A stretch of 52,925 bases of DNA, taken from contig CAMOXK010000006.1 of NCBI GenBank assembly GCA_946629065.1, positions 1 through 52,925 of the forward strand, read 5' to 3'. The DNA comes from an uncultured Clostridia bacterium (lineage in GTDB: Bacteria; Bacillota; Clostridia; Oscillospirales; Oscillospiraceae). Positions within the stretch are counted from its first letter, which is position 1; each line of letters opens with the position of its first letter. Below the pieces are notes generated by a model, which worked only from the letters and a program-made list of their open reading frames with translations, was not told the origin of the DNA and did no database searches. Positions 7,418 through 14,813 of the stretch are shown here, in pieces. Made by a program: the position numbers and the translations under genes.

Positions 7418-8293
7418 ATGCGCGTTCGGAAAGCCATCATCCCCGCGGCGGGTCTGGGGACCCGTCTGCTGCCCAACACCAAGAGCATCCCCAAGGAGAT
7501 GCTGCCCCTGGTGGACAAGCCCGTGATCCAGTACATCGTGGAGGAGGCTGTGGCCGCCGGCGTGGAGCAGATCCTCATCATCACCAACCGGGGCAAGAAC
7601 CCCATCGAGGATTACTTTGACTATGCCCCCGACCTGGAGGAGCGCCTGATTCAGGACGGCAAGAAGAACGAGGCCCGCGTGGTCCGTGAGGTCGCGGATA
7701 TGGCGGACGTGTTCTTCCTCCGCCAGAAGGAGACCAAGGGCCTGGGCCACGCCATTTGGCGGGCCAGGAGCTTTGTGGGCGACGAGCCCTTTGGCGTTCT
7801 TTTGGGAGACGATATCATGCTCAGCGAAAAGCCGGTGCTCAAGCAGCTTGTGGAGGCTGCCGAGGCCAACTCCTGCAGCGCCATTGCCGTGCGGGAAGTG
7901 CCGGATGAGCTGATCGTGAAGTATTCCTCCGTGAAGCTGGAGGAGAAGCTGGGGGACCGGGTCTATCGCATCAGCGACATGAACGAGAAGCCCACCCTGG
8001 CCGAAAAGCTCTCCCAGTACGCCATCCTGGGCCGCTATGTGCTGACCCCGGGCATTTTCGATATCCTGGAGCACACCGCTCCCGGCCGCAACAACGAGAT
8101 CCAGCTCACCGACGGCATGAAGGAGCTGGTCCGCCACGAGCCCATGTGCGCCGTGGACTTCGAGGGCCGCCGCTACGATACCGGCAACCTGAAGGGCTAT
8201 CTGGAGTCCATTATCGATTTCGCCCTGAAGAATGAGGAGGCCGGTCCCTGGCTGCGCCAGTTCATCCTGGACAAGGCCGAGCAGCTCCGGTAA
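7418..8293 (+). CDS. galU: UTP-glucose-1-phosphate uridylyltransferase
   Basis: The product (291 residues) makes UDP-glucose from UTP and glucose 1-phosphate for cell-wall polymers, glycolipids and galactose use. The nucleotide-binding signature AIIPAAGLGTRLLP (residues 6-19), the KSIPKEMLPLVDKP block and the FGVLLGDDI metal-binding aspartates are all present, and length is normal for GalU/GtaB. The ATG at 7418 is preferred over 7412 because AAAGGAG ends at 7410, leaving 7 nt. A short dispersed GC-rich repeat lies just upstream (about 7350-7398). The gene ends in a terminator that has been duplicated by an inserted element. Confidence 0.93.
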   Translation: MRVRKAIIPAAGLGTRLLPNTKSIPKEMLPLVDKPVIQYIVEEAVAAGVEQILIITNRGKNPIEDYFDYAPDLEERLIQDGKKNEARVVREVADMADVFFLRQKETKGLGHAIWRARSFVGDEPFGVLLGDDIMLSEKPVLKQLVEAAEANSCSAIAVREVPDELIVKYSSVKLEEKLGDRVYRISDMNEKPTLAEKLSQYAILGRYVLTPGIFDILEHTAPGRNNEIQLTDGMKELVRHEPMCAVDFEGRRYDTGNLKGYLESIIDFALKNEEAGPWLRQFILDKAEQLR

Positions 8294-8306
8294 AGGACAA
8301 ACAAAA

Positions 8307-8329
8307 AAGCACCCCCACCGGGGGTGCTT
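8307..8329 (+). terminator. First copy of the galU terminator hairpin (no U-tract)
   Basis: AAGCACCCCC-acc-GGGGGTGCTT directly follows galU but is followed by the repeat element instead of a T-run. An identical 23-bp copy at 8493-8515 keeps the T-run. The first copy alone is probably a weak terminator. Confidence 0.7.
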
Positions 8330-8492
8330 CAGACTGTAGACAAACCTGTGCGGCCAAGCTTGGACACGCATGGGGGGATTGTGAAGGGGGGAGGGGATGC
8401 CCCCCTTCACGTTCAATCTATGCCAAAATGGGAACTTTTTCGGAAGTTTCCATTTTGGCTTTTCAAGCTGTCGACACTTTGTCGACAGCTTG
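8330..8492. mobile_element. 163-bp MITE-like element inserted in the galU terminator
   Basis: The element lies exactly between two identical 23-bp terminator hairpins. Its ends are inverted repeats: CAGACTGTAGACAAA on the left and CAAGCTGTCGACAAA as the complement of the right end (12 of 15 match). Inside are a near-perfect 16-bp hairpin GCCAAAATGG.../...CCATTTTGGC (about 8423-8459) and a 13-bp-arm hairpin at 8464-8492. It encodes no plausible protein. The 23-bp direct repeat looks like a target duplication. A second copy ends at base 53 of the window, also exactly against a terminator hairpin. IS families with long or palindromic target duplications, such as IS1182 or IS1202 groups, are possible partners, but this is inferred. 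Confidence 0.7.
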
Positions 8493-8519
8493 AAGCACCC
8501 CCACCGGGGGTGCTTTTTT
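8493..8519 (+). terminator. Second copy of the galU terminator hairpin with U-tract
   Basis: This repeats the 23-bp hairpin of 8307-8329 and is followed by TTTT. It should be the functional terminator for galU, after the inserted element. Confidence 0.8.
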
Positions 8520-8529
8520 CATGCCCGAA

Positions 8530-8700
8530 AGACCGTAGGGGCGGCCTTTGGCCGCCTCTACGAGAGGCGGGGGAGCGGGTGCTTCGTGAGGCGCCCCTAC
8601 GGAGGGGTGGGAACGACTCCCTCAGTCACGGCGGCAGGCCGCCGTGACAGCTCCCTCCCGGAGGGAGCCAAAAGGCGGGCTGCTGCAGGGAACGGCCGCC
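8530..8700. repeat. Dispersed GC-rich intergenic repeats
   Basis: Non-coding DNA between galU and the convergent anti-sigma gene. It contains GTAGGGGCGGCCTTTGGCCGCC-type dyads and a modular copy GACTCCCTCAGTCA [hairpin GTCACGGCGG/CCGCCGTGAC, 8625-8648] TGACAGCTCCCTC. The flanks recur elsewhere in the window with other hairpins in the middle. Confidence 0.55.
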
Positions 8701-8725
8701 GGGGACGAGATCCCTCGCCTCGCCC

Positions 8726-10546
8726 TCAGCGAAACCGGGTGAAGTCGATGTTCCAGGCGATGGCTTGGAGGGAATAGAGGTCCGGGTGGTTTGGTACAAT
8801 GAGCACATAGTGCTCCGGCGCCTCATAGAGGATGGCGGCGATATCATAGGGCTCCTCCCCCGGCAGGGACAGGCTCACCACCGCGCCGCACCGGGTCTCA
8901 AAGAGCCATTCCTCCCGGCCCTCCCCAGCACTGGGCAGACGCAGATTGGCAAAGAAGCTGCCCTTTTCCCAGCAGCGCAGCCGGTAATAGGGGGTGTCCA
9001 GGGCAAAGCCCGTGTCATAGAGCAGCAGGTCCTGGGGCTCAATGGCATCGAAGGGCGCGAGACCCAGGCGCTGCCACACCTGCTCCATGCTGAGCTTTTC
9101 CGTATAAGCGTCAAAATCCGGGACGCCGCCGTTATAGCCCCGGGGGTACACATACCCGTTGTGGATCCAGCACCAGTCCCCGGGACAGCGGAGGCCAGTC
9201 TCCGCCGCGATTTTTTCATAGGCCTCCCGCAGGGCGGGCTCCGTCGCCTCGGTGCAGCCCACCGGGCAACCGTCCCGGGCCATGGGGCTCCCTTTCCAGG
9301 AAATATACCAGTCCAAAAAGGCGCGGCTGGCCTTCGCCTCCGGCCTTTCGGCAAAGGCGGAGAGGGTCAGGGCGGGCTTCTCCCCGGCATAGACCAGCTT
9401 TTCCAGCAGGAAGTTTTCCTCGGGCGTTCCGTTGCAGGCGGCGGAGAAGCAAAAGGCCTCGGCAAGCTTCTCCGCCTGCTCCCGGCCGCCGGGCACCTGG
9501 CTGCTCAGATTGAGGAAGGCGTCCTTCCCGGTATAGTGGATCAGGACCGCGTGGTACAGATCCTCCGACTCCGGGTTCAGGGACAGGTTCTGCCCCTCCC
9601 GGGCGTAGTCGATGACCACGGTGTCGCCCCCGGCGGTGGTATAGCTCCACTCCTCAAAGTCCTCCTCGTCCCGGATCAGGGTCAGGTAGGCGGGGATGGT
9701 GCCGGGCACATAGCGGCTCAGACTCCAGATGCATTCCCTCCCCTCCAGAAGCAGGCTGCCCTCGGACTTGTAGGCTCCGTCCTCGAACACATAGCCTGGA
9801 GAGACCCAGCCCTCACCCAGAAAGAAGGGTGCGGTGCCGGTGAGGCGGTAAAACTCCGCCTCGGTGGGCGGGAAGACCATGGAGCTGTGGAGCCGGAGAC
9901 CATAGCGGTCCCGAATCTCCAGCAGCTTTTCCGCCATGGGCACGTCGGAGGCCAGATAGATGTTGCTCCCCAGCAGCGCCTGGGCTCCCGCGTCGTCGCA
10001 CCAGTCCCAGGCCCCGCCGCCGGCGGCCACGGAGGCCCGGCTCCTCTCCTCCTGATACTGCAGCTGGAAGGAGAACCACTCCGCCGCCGCCTGATACTCG
10101 GGGCTGTCCCGGTAGCCGGTGGGCAGCAGGATCACCGCCTCCGCCGGCTCCAGATGGGAGCTGCCGTCCTCTTCGATGACGGCAAGGGTGGTCTCATACC
10201 CGGTGTGCACCGCCCGCTCCCGCAGGCCGAACCAGCCAAGGGCGTAGGCCGTCACGGAAAAGAGCGCCGCCAGGGCCGCGGCGATCAGCGCCGTGCGCAA
10301 AAGCTTCACCGGGACATGCCGCCGCGCCTTTTTGGGCGCCGGGGCCTCCGCCTCCTCCGCAAAGAGAGGCGGCGTGCCGCTGTAGTCCCGGAGAAAGGAC
10401 TGAAAGGAGCTGTCCACATCCGGAAGCGTCCCGGAAGTCCGGGCGGTGTAGGCGTCCATCAGAGCCAGCCACTCCTCGCTGTTGCCCTCCGGCTCCAGGG
10501 CGCGGATCCGCTCCTCCAGCTCCTGCAGACTTTCCTTATCGTACAT
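8726..10546 (-). CDS. Putative anti-sigma factor, single-pass with a large extracytoplasmic domain
   Basis: The product (606 residues) is not matched to a named family with confidence. It has an acidic cytoplasmic N terminus of about 80 residues, one transmembrane helix (about residues 82-102, ALIAAALAALFSVTAYALG), and an extracytoplasmic part of about 500 residues rich in aromatic and acidic residues. The ATG at 10546 has AGGAGGGAG upstream and overlaps the end of the ECF sigma gene by 11 bp, so the two are translationally coupled. That arrangement and topology are typical of anti-sigma factors whose outside domain senses a signal and whose inside tail holds the sigma factor. The very large sensor domain is unusual and its ligand is unknown. 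Confidence 0.6.
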   Translation of the reverse strand: MYDKESLQELEERIRALEPEGNSEEWLALMDAYTARTSGTLPDVDSSFQSFLRDYSGTPPLFAEEAEAPAPKKARRHVPVKLLRTALIAAALAALFSVTAYALGWFGLRERAVHTGYETTLAVIEEDGSSHLEPAEAVILLPTGYRDSPEYQAAAEWFSFQLQYQEERSRASVAAGGGAWDWCDDAGAQALLGSNIYLASDVPMAEKLLEIRDRYGLRLHSSMVFPPTEAEFYRLTGTAPFFLGEGWVSPGYVFEDGAYKSEGSLLLEGRECIWSLSRYVPGTIPAYLTLIRDEEDFEEWSYTTAGGDTVVIDYAREGQNLSLNPESEDLYHAVLIHYTGKDAFLNLSSQVPGGREQAEKLAEAFCFSAACNGTPEENFLLEKLVYAGEKPALTLSAFAERPEAKASRAFLDWYISWKGSPMARDGCPVGCTEATEPALREAYEKIAAETGLRCPGDWCWIHNGYVYPRGYNGGVPDFDAYTEKLSMEQVWQRLGLAPFDAIEPQDLLLYDTGFALDTPYYRLRCWEKGSFFANLRLPSAGEGREEWLFETRCGAVVSLSLPGEEPYDIAAILYEAPEHYVLIVPNHPDLYSLQAIAWNIDFTRFR

Positions 10547-11030
10547 GCACGCTCCCTCCTTTCTCCTGGGCTGCCAGCTCCTGGCGCAGTCGTTTCTTGC
10601 ATCGGTACAGCCGTTTCCGGCAGGCCTCAAAGCTCATGCCGCAGAGCCGGGCCGCCTCGGCAATGGAATAGCCCTCGCAGTACACCGCCCGCAGGAGCTT
10701 CCATTCTTCCTTGCTCATGTGCTCCCGCAGATCCCCGTCCTCCGCCTCCGGCGGCGGGGCGGAGAGCTGCAGCTCCTCCAGGGGCACCGTGCGCCGGGCG
10801 ATGGCAGCCCGCTCCCGCTGGGCGTGGAGCACGGTATATCCCGCCGCCCGGATCAGCCAGCCCTGGGGGTTGGGACTTTGCCGCAGCTCCTCCAGCTTTT
10901 CCTGGGCCAGCACGAACACGTCCTGGGCGATCTCCTGGGCCAGCTGCTCGTCCTGCAGCCGCAGCCGGGCAAAGGCAAAGATTTTCGGGTACATTTCCCG
11001 ATACAGGGTTTCCAAAAAGCTGTCGGTCAC
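10536..11030 (-). CDS. ECF-type RNA polymerase sigma factor
   Basis: The product (164 residues) has the two ECF domains. Region 2 spans about residues 8-75 (YPKIFAFARLRLQDEQLAQEI..., then NPQGWLIRAAGYTVL). Region 4 spans about 105-155, with the helix-turn-helix YSIAEAARLCGMSFEACRKRLYRCKKRL. It would direct RNA polymerase to a small stress or envelope regulon when released by the anti-sigma factor encoded immediately downstream. The start is a GTG (11028-11030) with GGTGGAG close upstream. It is divergent from a lipoprotein gene, a likely target; no clear ECF promoter could be read in the 121-bp gap. Confidence 0.85.
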   Translation of the reverse strand: MTDSFLETLYREMYPKIFAFARLRLQDEQLAQEIAQDVFVLAQEKLEELRQSPNPQGWLIRAAGYTVLHAQRERAAIARRTVPLEELQLSAPPPEAEDGDLREHMSKEEWKLLRAVYCEGYSIAEAARLCGMSFEACRKRLYRCKKRLRQELAAQEKGGSVHVR

Positions 11031-11151
11031 AGCTCCACCGCCTTTCGCTTTCGGGCCTAACGCGAAAAAAGGATTTCATCATCGTTTACTCGTGTCCCCT
11101 TTTTGCGTCTCTGATGGTATATGCCATTGGGGACCCCGAAAGGAGACAAAA

Positions 11152-13335
11152 ATGAAGAAAAAAATCAGAAGAATGATAAGTGTTTTGCTGCTGGCCGCGT
11201 TCTGCCTGCCGCTTTGCGCCTGCAGCCCGGCGCCCGCCATCGGCACCGGGCGGGGCGCCCAGGTGGAGATCGCCAAAGAGGCAAAGAAGGTCATCGTGAA
11301 CCGCCTGGCCTCCACCCAGGTGCAGCCGCCGGAAGCCTGCAATCTGGACTGGCAAAGCGGCCTGGTGCCCTCGAATGGGCGGCTCTATGTCCACGCCCAG
11401 GGCATCGACCAGCCCCACCGCATCTGTTCCTATGATATGGAGGGCGGTGACCTGCGTCTGCTGGAGGCCTATGACGGCGAGACGGTCAAGGGCCTGGGCG
11501 CCTCCGACCGGGGGACGCTCTATGTGCTGAATAACCCCTATAACGAGTCCTCCCGGCAGTTTGACTATGTGCTCCGGGAGCTGGACGAAACCGGCGCGGA
11601 GCTGCAGCGGCTTTCCCTGGGCGGCGGGGACTACCCGGCGGATTTCTTCCCCTTCTGGCTGCAGGCCGCGGGAGATACCGTCTACCTGCTGGGAAACGGC
11701 TGGCTCTCCGTCTTTTCCGCGGAAGGGGGGCTTCACCATATCTGCGATGTGCAGACTCCTTCCTCCCAGAACATGGCCCTGCTGCCGGACGGGCGGCTGG
11801 TGCTGGACGGCTGGGAAAACGAGTCCTTTGTGCTGACCTTCTTTGACCCGGAGACCCGGAGCTTCGGCGGCAGCGTCCCCCTGGAGCACTCCGGCACCCT
11901 GCTCTGCGGCGGGGAGCGCTGGAATGTGTATCTCAGCGACGGGATCAGTGTCTTTGGCCTGGACCTTGCAAGCGGGCAGCTGGAAAAACAGTTCGAGTGG
12001 CTCTCCGTTGGCATCGTGGGCCGGGAACTGCTGGAGGCGCCGGGAGAGGGCTTTTTCGCCGCCGACGGGGAAAACCGCCTTTTCCGCATGCGCATGAGGG
12101 AGCTGGAGGCCGATGAAAACGGCGAGCTGGATACGATGACCCTGGTAGTGCCGGATCGGCTCTTCCTGAGCCCACGGCTGGAGGACGCCATCCTGGACTG
12201 GAACCGGGAGCACCCGGAATGCAGCATCCTGGTGCGGGACTATTTCACCGGCGAGCATTCCAACGACTGGCAGCAGCAGGAGCAGGCGGAGCGGGCGGCG
12301 GAGGAGGCCATGGCCCTGGACATCATCACCGGCCAGGTGCGGCCGGACCTCTTCGCCCTGGACAGCCTGAATGCCGCCTCCCTTGCGGTGAGCGGGAAGC
12401 TGGAGGACCTGTACCCCTACCTGGACGGGGACCCGGAACTGGGCCGGGAGAGCTTTTATCCCAATGTGCTCAAGGCCCAGGAGATCCGGGGCGGCCTCTA
12501 TGAGGTGGTGACGAACTATCAACTCCTGACTGTGACCGGGGAGGCTGAGGCGCTTGCAGGCACGGAGAACAGCTGGGAGGGACTTCTCCGCCGGGCGGAG
12601 GAGCGGGGCTCCCGCCTTTTCACCGCCGAGACCCGGAGCCGGATGGATCTGCTGGATCTGCTGGTTCAGGTCTCCGGCAAAAAACTGGTGGACTGGGACA
12701 GAGGAGAGGCCCATTTTGACACGCCCTGGTTCCAGGCCATCCTGGAGGCGGCGGCGCAGCTTCCCGCCCAGGGGGCTGACCCTGCGGAGTACTACGCCCG
12801 CCAGCCCGACCGCAGCGAGGGGGAGGGCCTTTTGTACATCGAGGACCTGGGGGATCTGTGGCAGGGGGCCTGCGCCGTGGACGACTACCGGCCGGGGAGC
12901 TGTGTTATCACAGGCTTCCCGGAGCTGGGCAGCGTTCTCTATCCCGCCAGCGCCATCGGCCCGGCCTCTCTGGGCATGTCCTCGTCCTCCGCCCACAAGG
13001 CGGAGTGCTGGGCCTTCCTGCGGCAGTTTTATCTCCACCCCCCGGCCTACGGCTTCTCCGGCCTGCAGGGGAGCCTGGAGGAGGAGATCCAGCGGCAGCT
13101 GCAGCAGCGGGACCGGGACGGCCTTACCGACCGCTGGCCCCACGCGGAGGAAGACATGCGTCTATTTGCCGCCGCCTTCACCGGTTCTACTGTGCTGGCA
13201 CGGCAGGACGACACGGTCCGGGACATTGTCCGCTCTGAGGCGGAGCCCTTCTTTGCCGGGGAGCGGAACGCCCAGGACTGCGCCGCGCGGATCCAGGAGC
13301 GGGTGAAGATCTACCTCTCCGAGCAGTGCCCATAA
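11152..13335 (+). CDS. Lipoprotein with propeller-like N half and solute-binding-like C half
   Basis: The product (727 residues) begins with a lipoprotein signal peptide: KKKIRR, a hydrophobic core, and LCAC with Cys24 as the likely lipid site. Residues about 45-320 show repeated short beta-type units (GGDLRLLEAYDG, GGLHHICDV, DGRLVLDGWENESFVL), as in a beta-propeller. Residues about 330-700 resemble family 1 extracellular solute-binding proteins (DAILDWNREHPECSILVRDY, DLFALDSLNAASLAVSGKLEDLYPYL). No permease or ATPase genes lie nearby, so it may sense or bind a ligand at the surface rather than feed a transporter. An AAAGGAG site precedes the ATG. It is divergent from the ECF sigma/anti-sigma pair. 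The domain calls come from sequence style and need a structure search. Confidence 0.7.
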   Translation: MKKKIRRMISVLLLAAFCLPLCACSPAPAIGTGRGAQVEIAKEAKKVIVNRLASTQVQPPEACNLDWQSGLVPSNGRLYVHAQGIDQPHRICSYDMEGGDLRLLEAYDGETVKGLGASDRGTLYVLNNPYNESSRQFDYVLRELDETGAELQRLSLGGGDYPADFFPFWLQAAGDTVYLLGNGWLSVFSAEGGLHHICDVQTPSSQNMALLPDGRLVLDGWENESFVLTFFDPETRSFGGSVPLEHSGTLLCGGERWNVYLSDGISVFGLDLASGQLEKQFEWLSVGIVGRELLEAPGEGFFAADGENRLFRMRMRELEADENGELDTMTLVVPDRLFLSPRLEDAILDWNREHPECSILVRDYFTGEHSNDWQQQEQAERAAEEAMALDIITGQVRPDLFALDSLNAASLAVSGKLEDLYPYLDGDPELGRESFYPNVLKAQEIRGGLYEVVTNYQLLTVTGEAEALAGTENSWEGLLRRAEERGSRLFTAETRSRMDLLDLLVQVSGKKLVDWDRGEAHFDTPWFQAILEAAAQLPAQGADPAEYYARQPDRSEGEGLLYIEDLGDLWQGACAVDDYRPGSCVITGFPELGSVLYPASAIGPASLGMSSSSAHKAECWAFLRQFYLHPPAYGFSGLQGSLEEEIQRQLQQRDRDGLTDRWPHAEEDMRLFAAAFTGSTVLARQDDTVRDIVRSEAEPFFAGERNAQDCAARIQERVKIYLSEQCP

Positions 13336-13404
13336 AAAAGTGGGGACCTGACAAAAGCGCTTGAACGGATGTAGGGGCTGCCGCCCTCGGCAACCCGCAT
13401 AAAC

Positions 13405-13453
13405 AAATCTCCGACGAATACAGGAAGGAAAAACTCGTATTCGCCGGAGATTT
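13405..13453. terminator. Bidirectional terminator between convergent genes
   Basis: AAATCTCCG(A)CGAATAC pairs with GTATTCG(C)CGGAGATTT around a 15-nt loop. T-rich tracts follow on both strands. It serves the lipoprotein gene and the convergent PAP2 gene. Confidence 0.7.
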
Positions 13454-13572
13454 TCTTTATTCTTGGCTTTTTCTGCCGGGACGTCCGGGAGGCCGTCCCC
13501 TACAAGCCGGTCTTTCCACGGCTTTCAGGGATTTCTATATCCCCTTGTGTTTTACGTATGGAAAGTAAGGCA

Positions 13573-14526
13573 TCAGCCTTCCGTCTTCTCCTTCCAGAGC
13601 TTGCCGGTATAGCGGAAGAGCAGGGGGTAGACCCCGATATCCACAAAGATCACCACCGCGTAGCGGAGGCTTCGGATCAGGTGAGCGGTGAGATCCCCGG
13701 CGTCCAGCAGCGCTTTCGGGAAGGGGAGCTTCAGGAGCGTATTCAGCCCAAAGTAGATCGCGGCGCCGCCCAGAGTCCGCAGAAGACAGCGCGGTACATT
13801 GCGGGTGCTTTCGAAGCGAACGAAGCGTTCCTCAAAGGGCTCCGCCAGAAGAAAGCCCAGCAGCATGCCGAAGGCGGTGTAGTAATCGCTGCTGGTGCAG
13901 TAGAAAAAGCCGGGCAGTGCCGTGAGTAGCAGCACGGCGTAGAAGGCCGGGCGGGGCAGCCTGCGGCGCAGCCAGGGCACCAGCAGCACCACGATCAGGC
14001 CAAGAGCCCAGCCGCAGAGCACATCGGTGGGGTAGTGGGCGCCAACCACCACCCGGGAAAAGCCCACCAGCAGCGGCAGCACGACGGCCAGCGCCCGCAG
14101 GAGGCGGTTCTTCTTCTCGTGGGCGGCCAGCGAACCGTAGAGGGACACGGCGCTGGAGGAGTGGCCGCTGGGGAAGGAATAGCCCTGGGCCGCCACGTCC
14201 ATGATATCCGCGTCCGGTTCGATCTTGCGCAGCAGTTGGATTTTGTCGCTGGCAAAATAGGGCCGCAGCCGCAGGGCGATGTTTTTGATCATCGGGTTCC
14301 ACACGCAGGCCACCAGTACGTTGACACCCACGTACTTGCCGAATTCCTTGTTCCAGCCCCAGTACAGAAAGCCCATGACCAGCACCAGAAGCAACTGCTC
14401 TCCAAAGGCGGAGAGGCTGCTCAAAATCGAAAGCAGAGCTCCCTCGCTGCCGATGGCGCTCTGCAGCCACTCCATCAGCCGGATCTCCCAGTCAAAGAAG
14501 AAATTGTTGCCGAGTACCTCTGTCAT
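13573..14526 (-). CDS. PAP2-superfamily membrane phosphatase
   Basis: The product (317 residues) is a multi-pass membrane phosphatase with all three PAP2 motifs: K-x6-RP in KNIALRLRPYF, PSGH in YSFPSGHSSSAV, and SR-x5-H-x3-D in SRVVVGAHYPTD. Relatives dephosphorylate lipid phosphates such as phosphatidic acid, diacylglycerol pyrophosphate or undecaprenyl pyrophosphate, with the active site facing outside. About eight helices are visible. The ATG at 14526 has an AGGAGATG site; upstream in-frame codons lie beyond it. Its promoter abuts a palindromic repeat, and on the other side is a divergent lipid acyltransferase gene, which may mean a shared role in lipid metabolism. Confidence 0.9.
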   Translation of the reverse strand: MTEVLGNNFFFDWEIRLMEWLQSAIGSEGALLSILSSLSAFGEQLLLVLVMGFLYWGWNKEFGKYVGVNVLVACVWNPMIKNIALRLRPYFASDKIQLLRKIEPDADIMDVAAQGYSFPSGHSSSAVSLYGSLAAHEKKNRLLRALAVVLPLLVGFSRVVVGAHYPTDVLCGWALGLIVVLLVPWLRRRLPRPAFYAVLLLTALPGFFYCTSSDYYTAFGMLLGFLLAEPFEERFVRFESTRNVPRCLLRTLGGAAIYFGLNTLLKLPFPKALLDAGDLTAHLIRSLRYAVVIFVDIGVYPLLFRYTGKLWKEKTEG

Positions 14527-14554
14527 GAAATCATCTCCTATTTGATATGAGACT

Positions 14555-14583
14555 ATTTTAGCGCCCTTTGACCGTAGATGCAA
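14555..14583 (-). promoter_or_regulatory. Promoter of the PAP2 gene
   Basis: On the minus strand, TTGCAT (complement of 14578-14583) and TAAAAT (complement of 14555-14560) are 17 bp apart. The -35 box ends exactly where the palindromic repeat begins. Confidence 0.7.
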
Positions 14584-14744
14584 GGTAAACGCTGATCAAA
14601 TCGTCATCGGCATCTTGCGGATAATTTCCGCCCTGATTTCGTCACTTTTTCTTGCAATACACAAAGTATTCCTGCGAAAAACTGCCTTCATCAGAACGCA
14701 AATTCTCTCGCAATCTGCTCTCGCCGATTTCATCAGCGTTTACC
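14584..14744. repeat. Long palindromic repeat, copy A
   Basis: The outer 20-bp arms GGTAAACGCTGATCAAATCG (14584-14603) and their complement (14725-14744) match at 19 of 20 positions. The middle (about 14636-14700) is nearly identical to copy B at 32404-32562, including TTGCAATACACAAAGTATTC. The outer arms of the two copies differ in sequence but both stay paired. The element sits exactly between two divergent promoters. Confidence 0.75.
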
Positions 14745-14755
14745 AAGGCTTTCTC

Positions 14756-14784
14756 TTGCATCCGGGCCGCACATGGGCTAATAT
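14756..14784 (+). promoter_or_regulatory. Promoter of the acyltransferase gene
   Basis: TTGCAT (14756-14761) and TAATAT (14779-14784) are 17 bp apart. An AGGAGG ribosome site follows near 14799. Confidence 0.7.
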
Positions 14785-14813
14785 GGGGAAAAAGGCGAGA
14801 GGAGGCTTCCGCC

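Noticed and set aside
10900-11151. ECF-type autoregulated promoter in the sigma/lipoprotein gap
   Set aside because: No convincing AAC/CGT pair at the right spacing could be read on either strand.
8765-11155. Long plus-strand frame opposite the anti-sigma and sigma genes
   Set aside because: The minus-strand genes have clear domains and ribosome sites; this frame is Arg/Gly/Pro-rich shadow.
14652-14813. N-terminal extension of the acyltransferase
   Set aside because: The in-frame sequence comes from the palindromic repeat and the promoter; AGGAGG fits the ATG at 14814.
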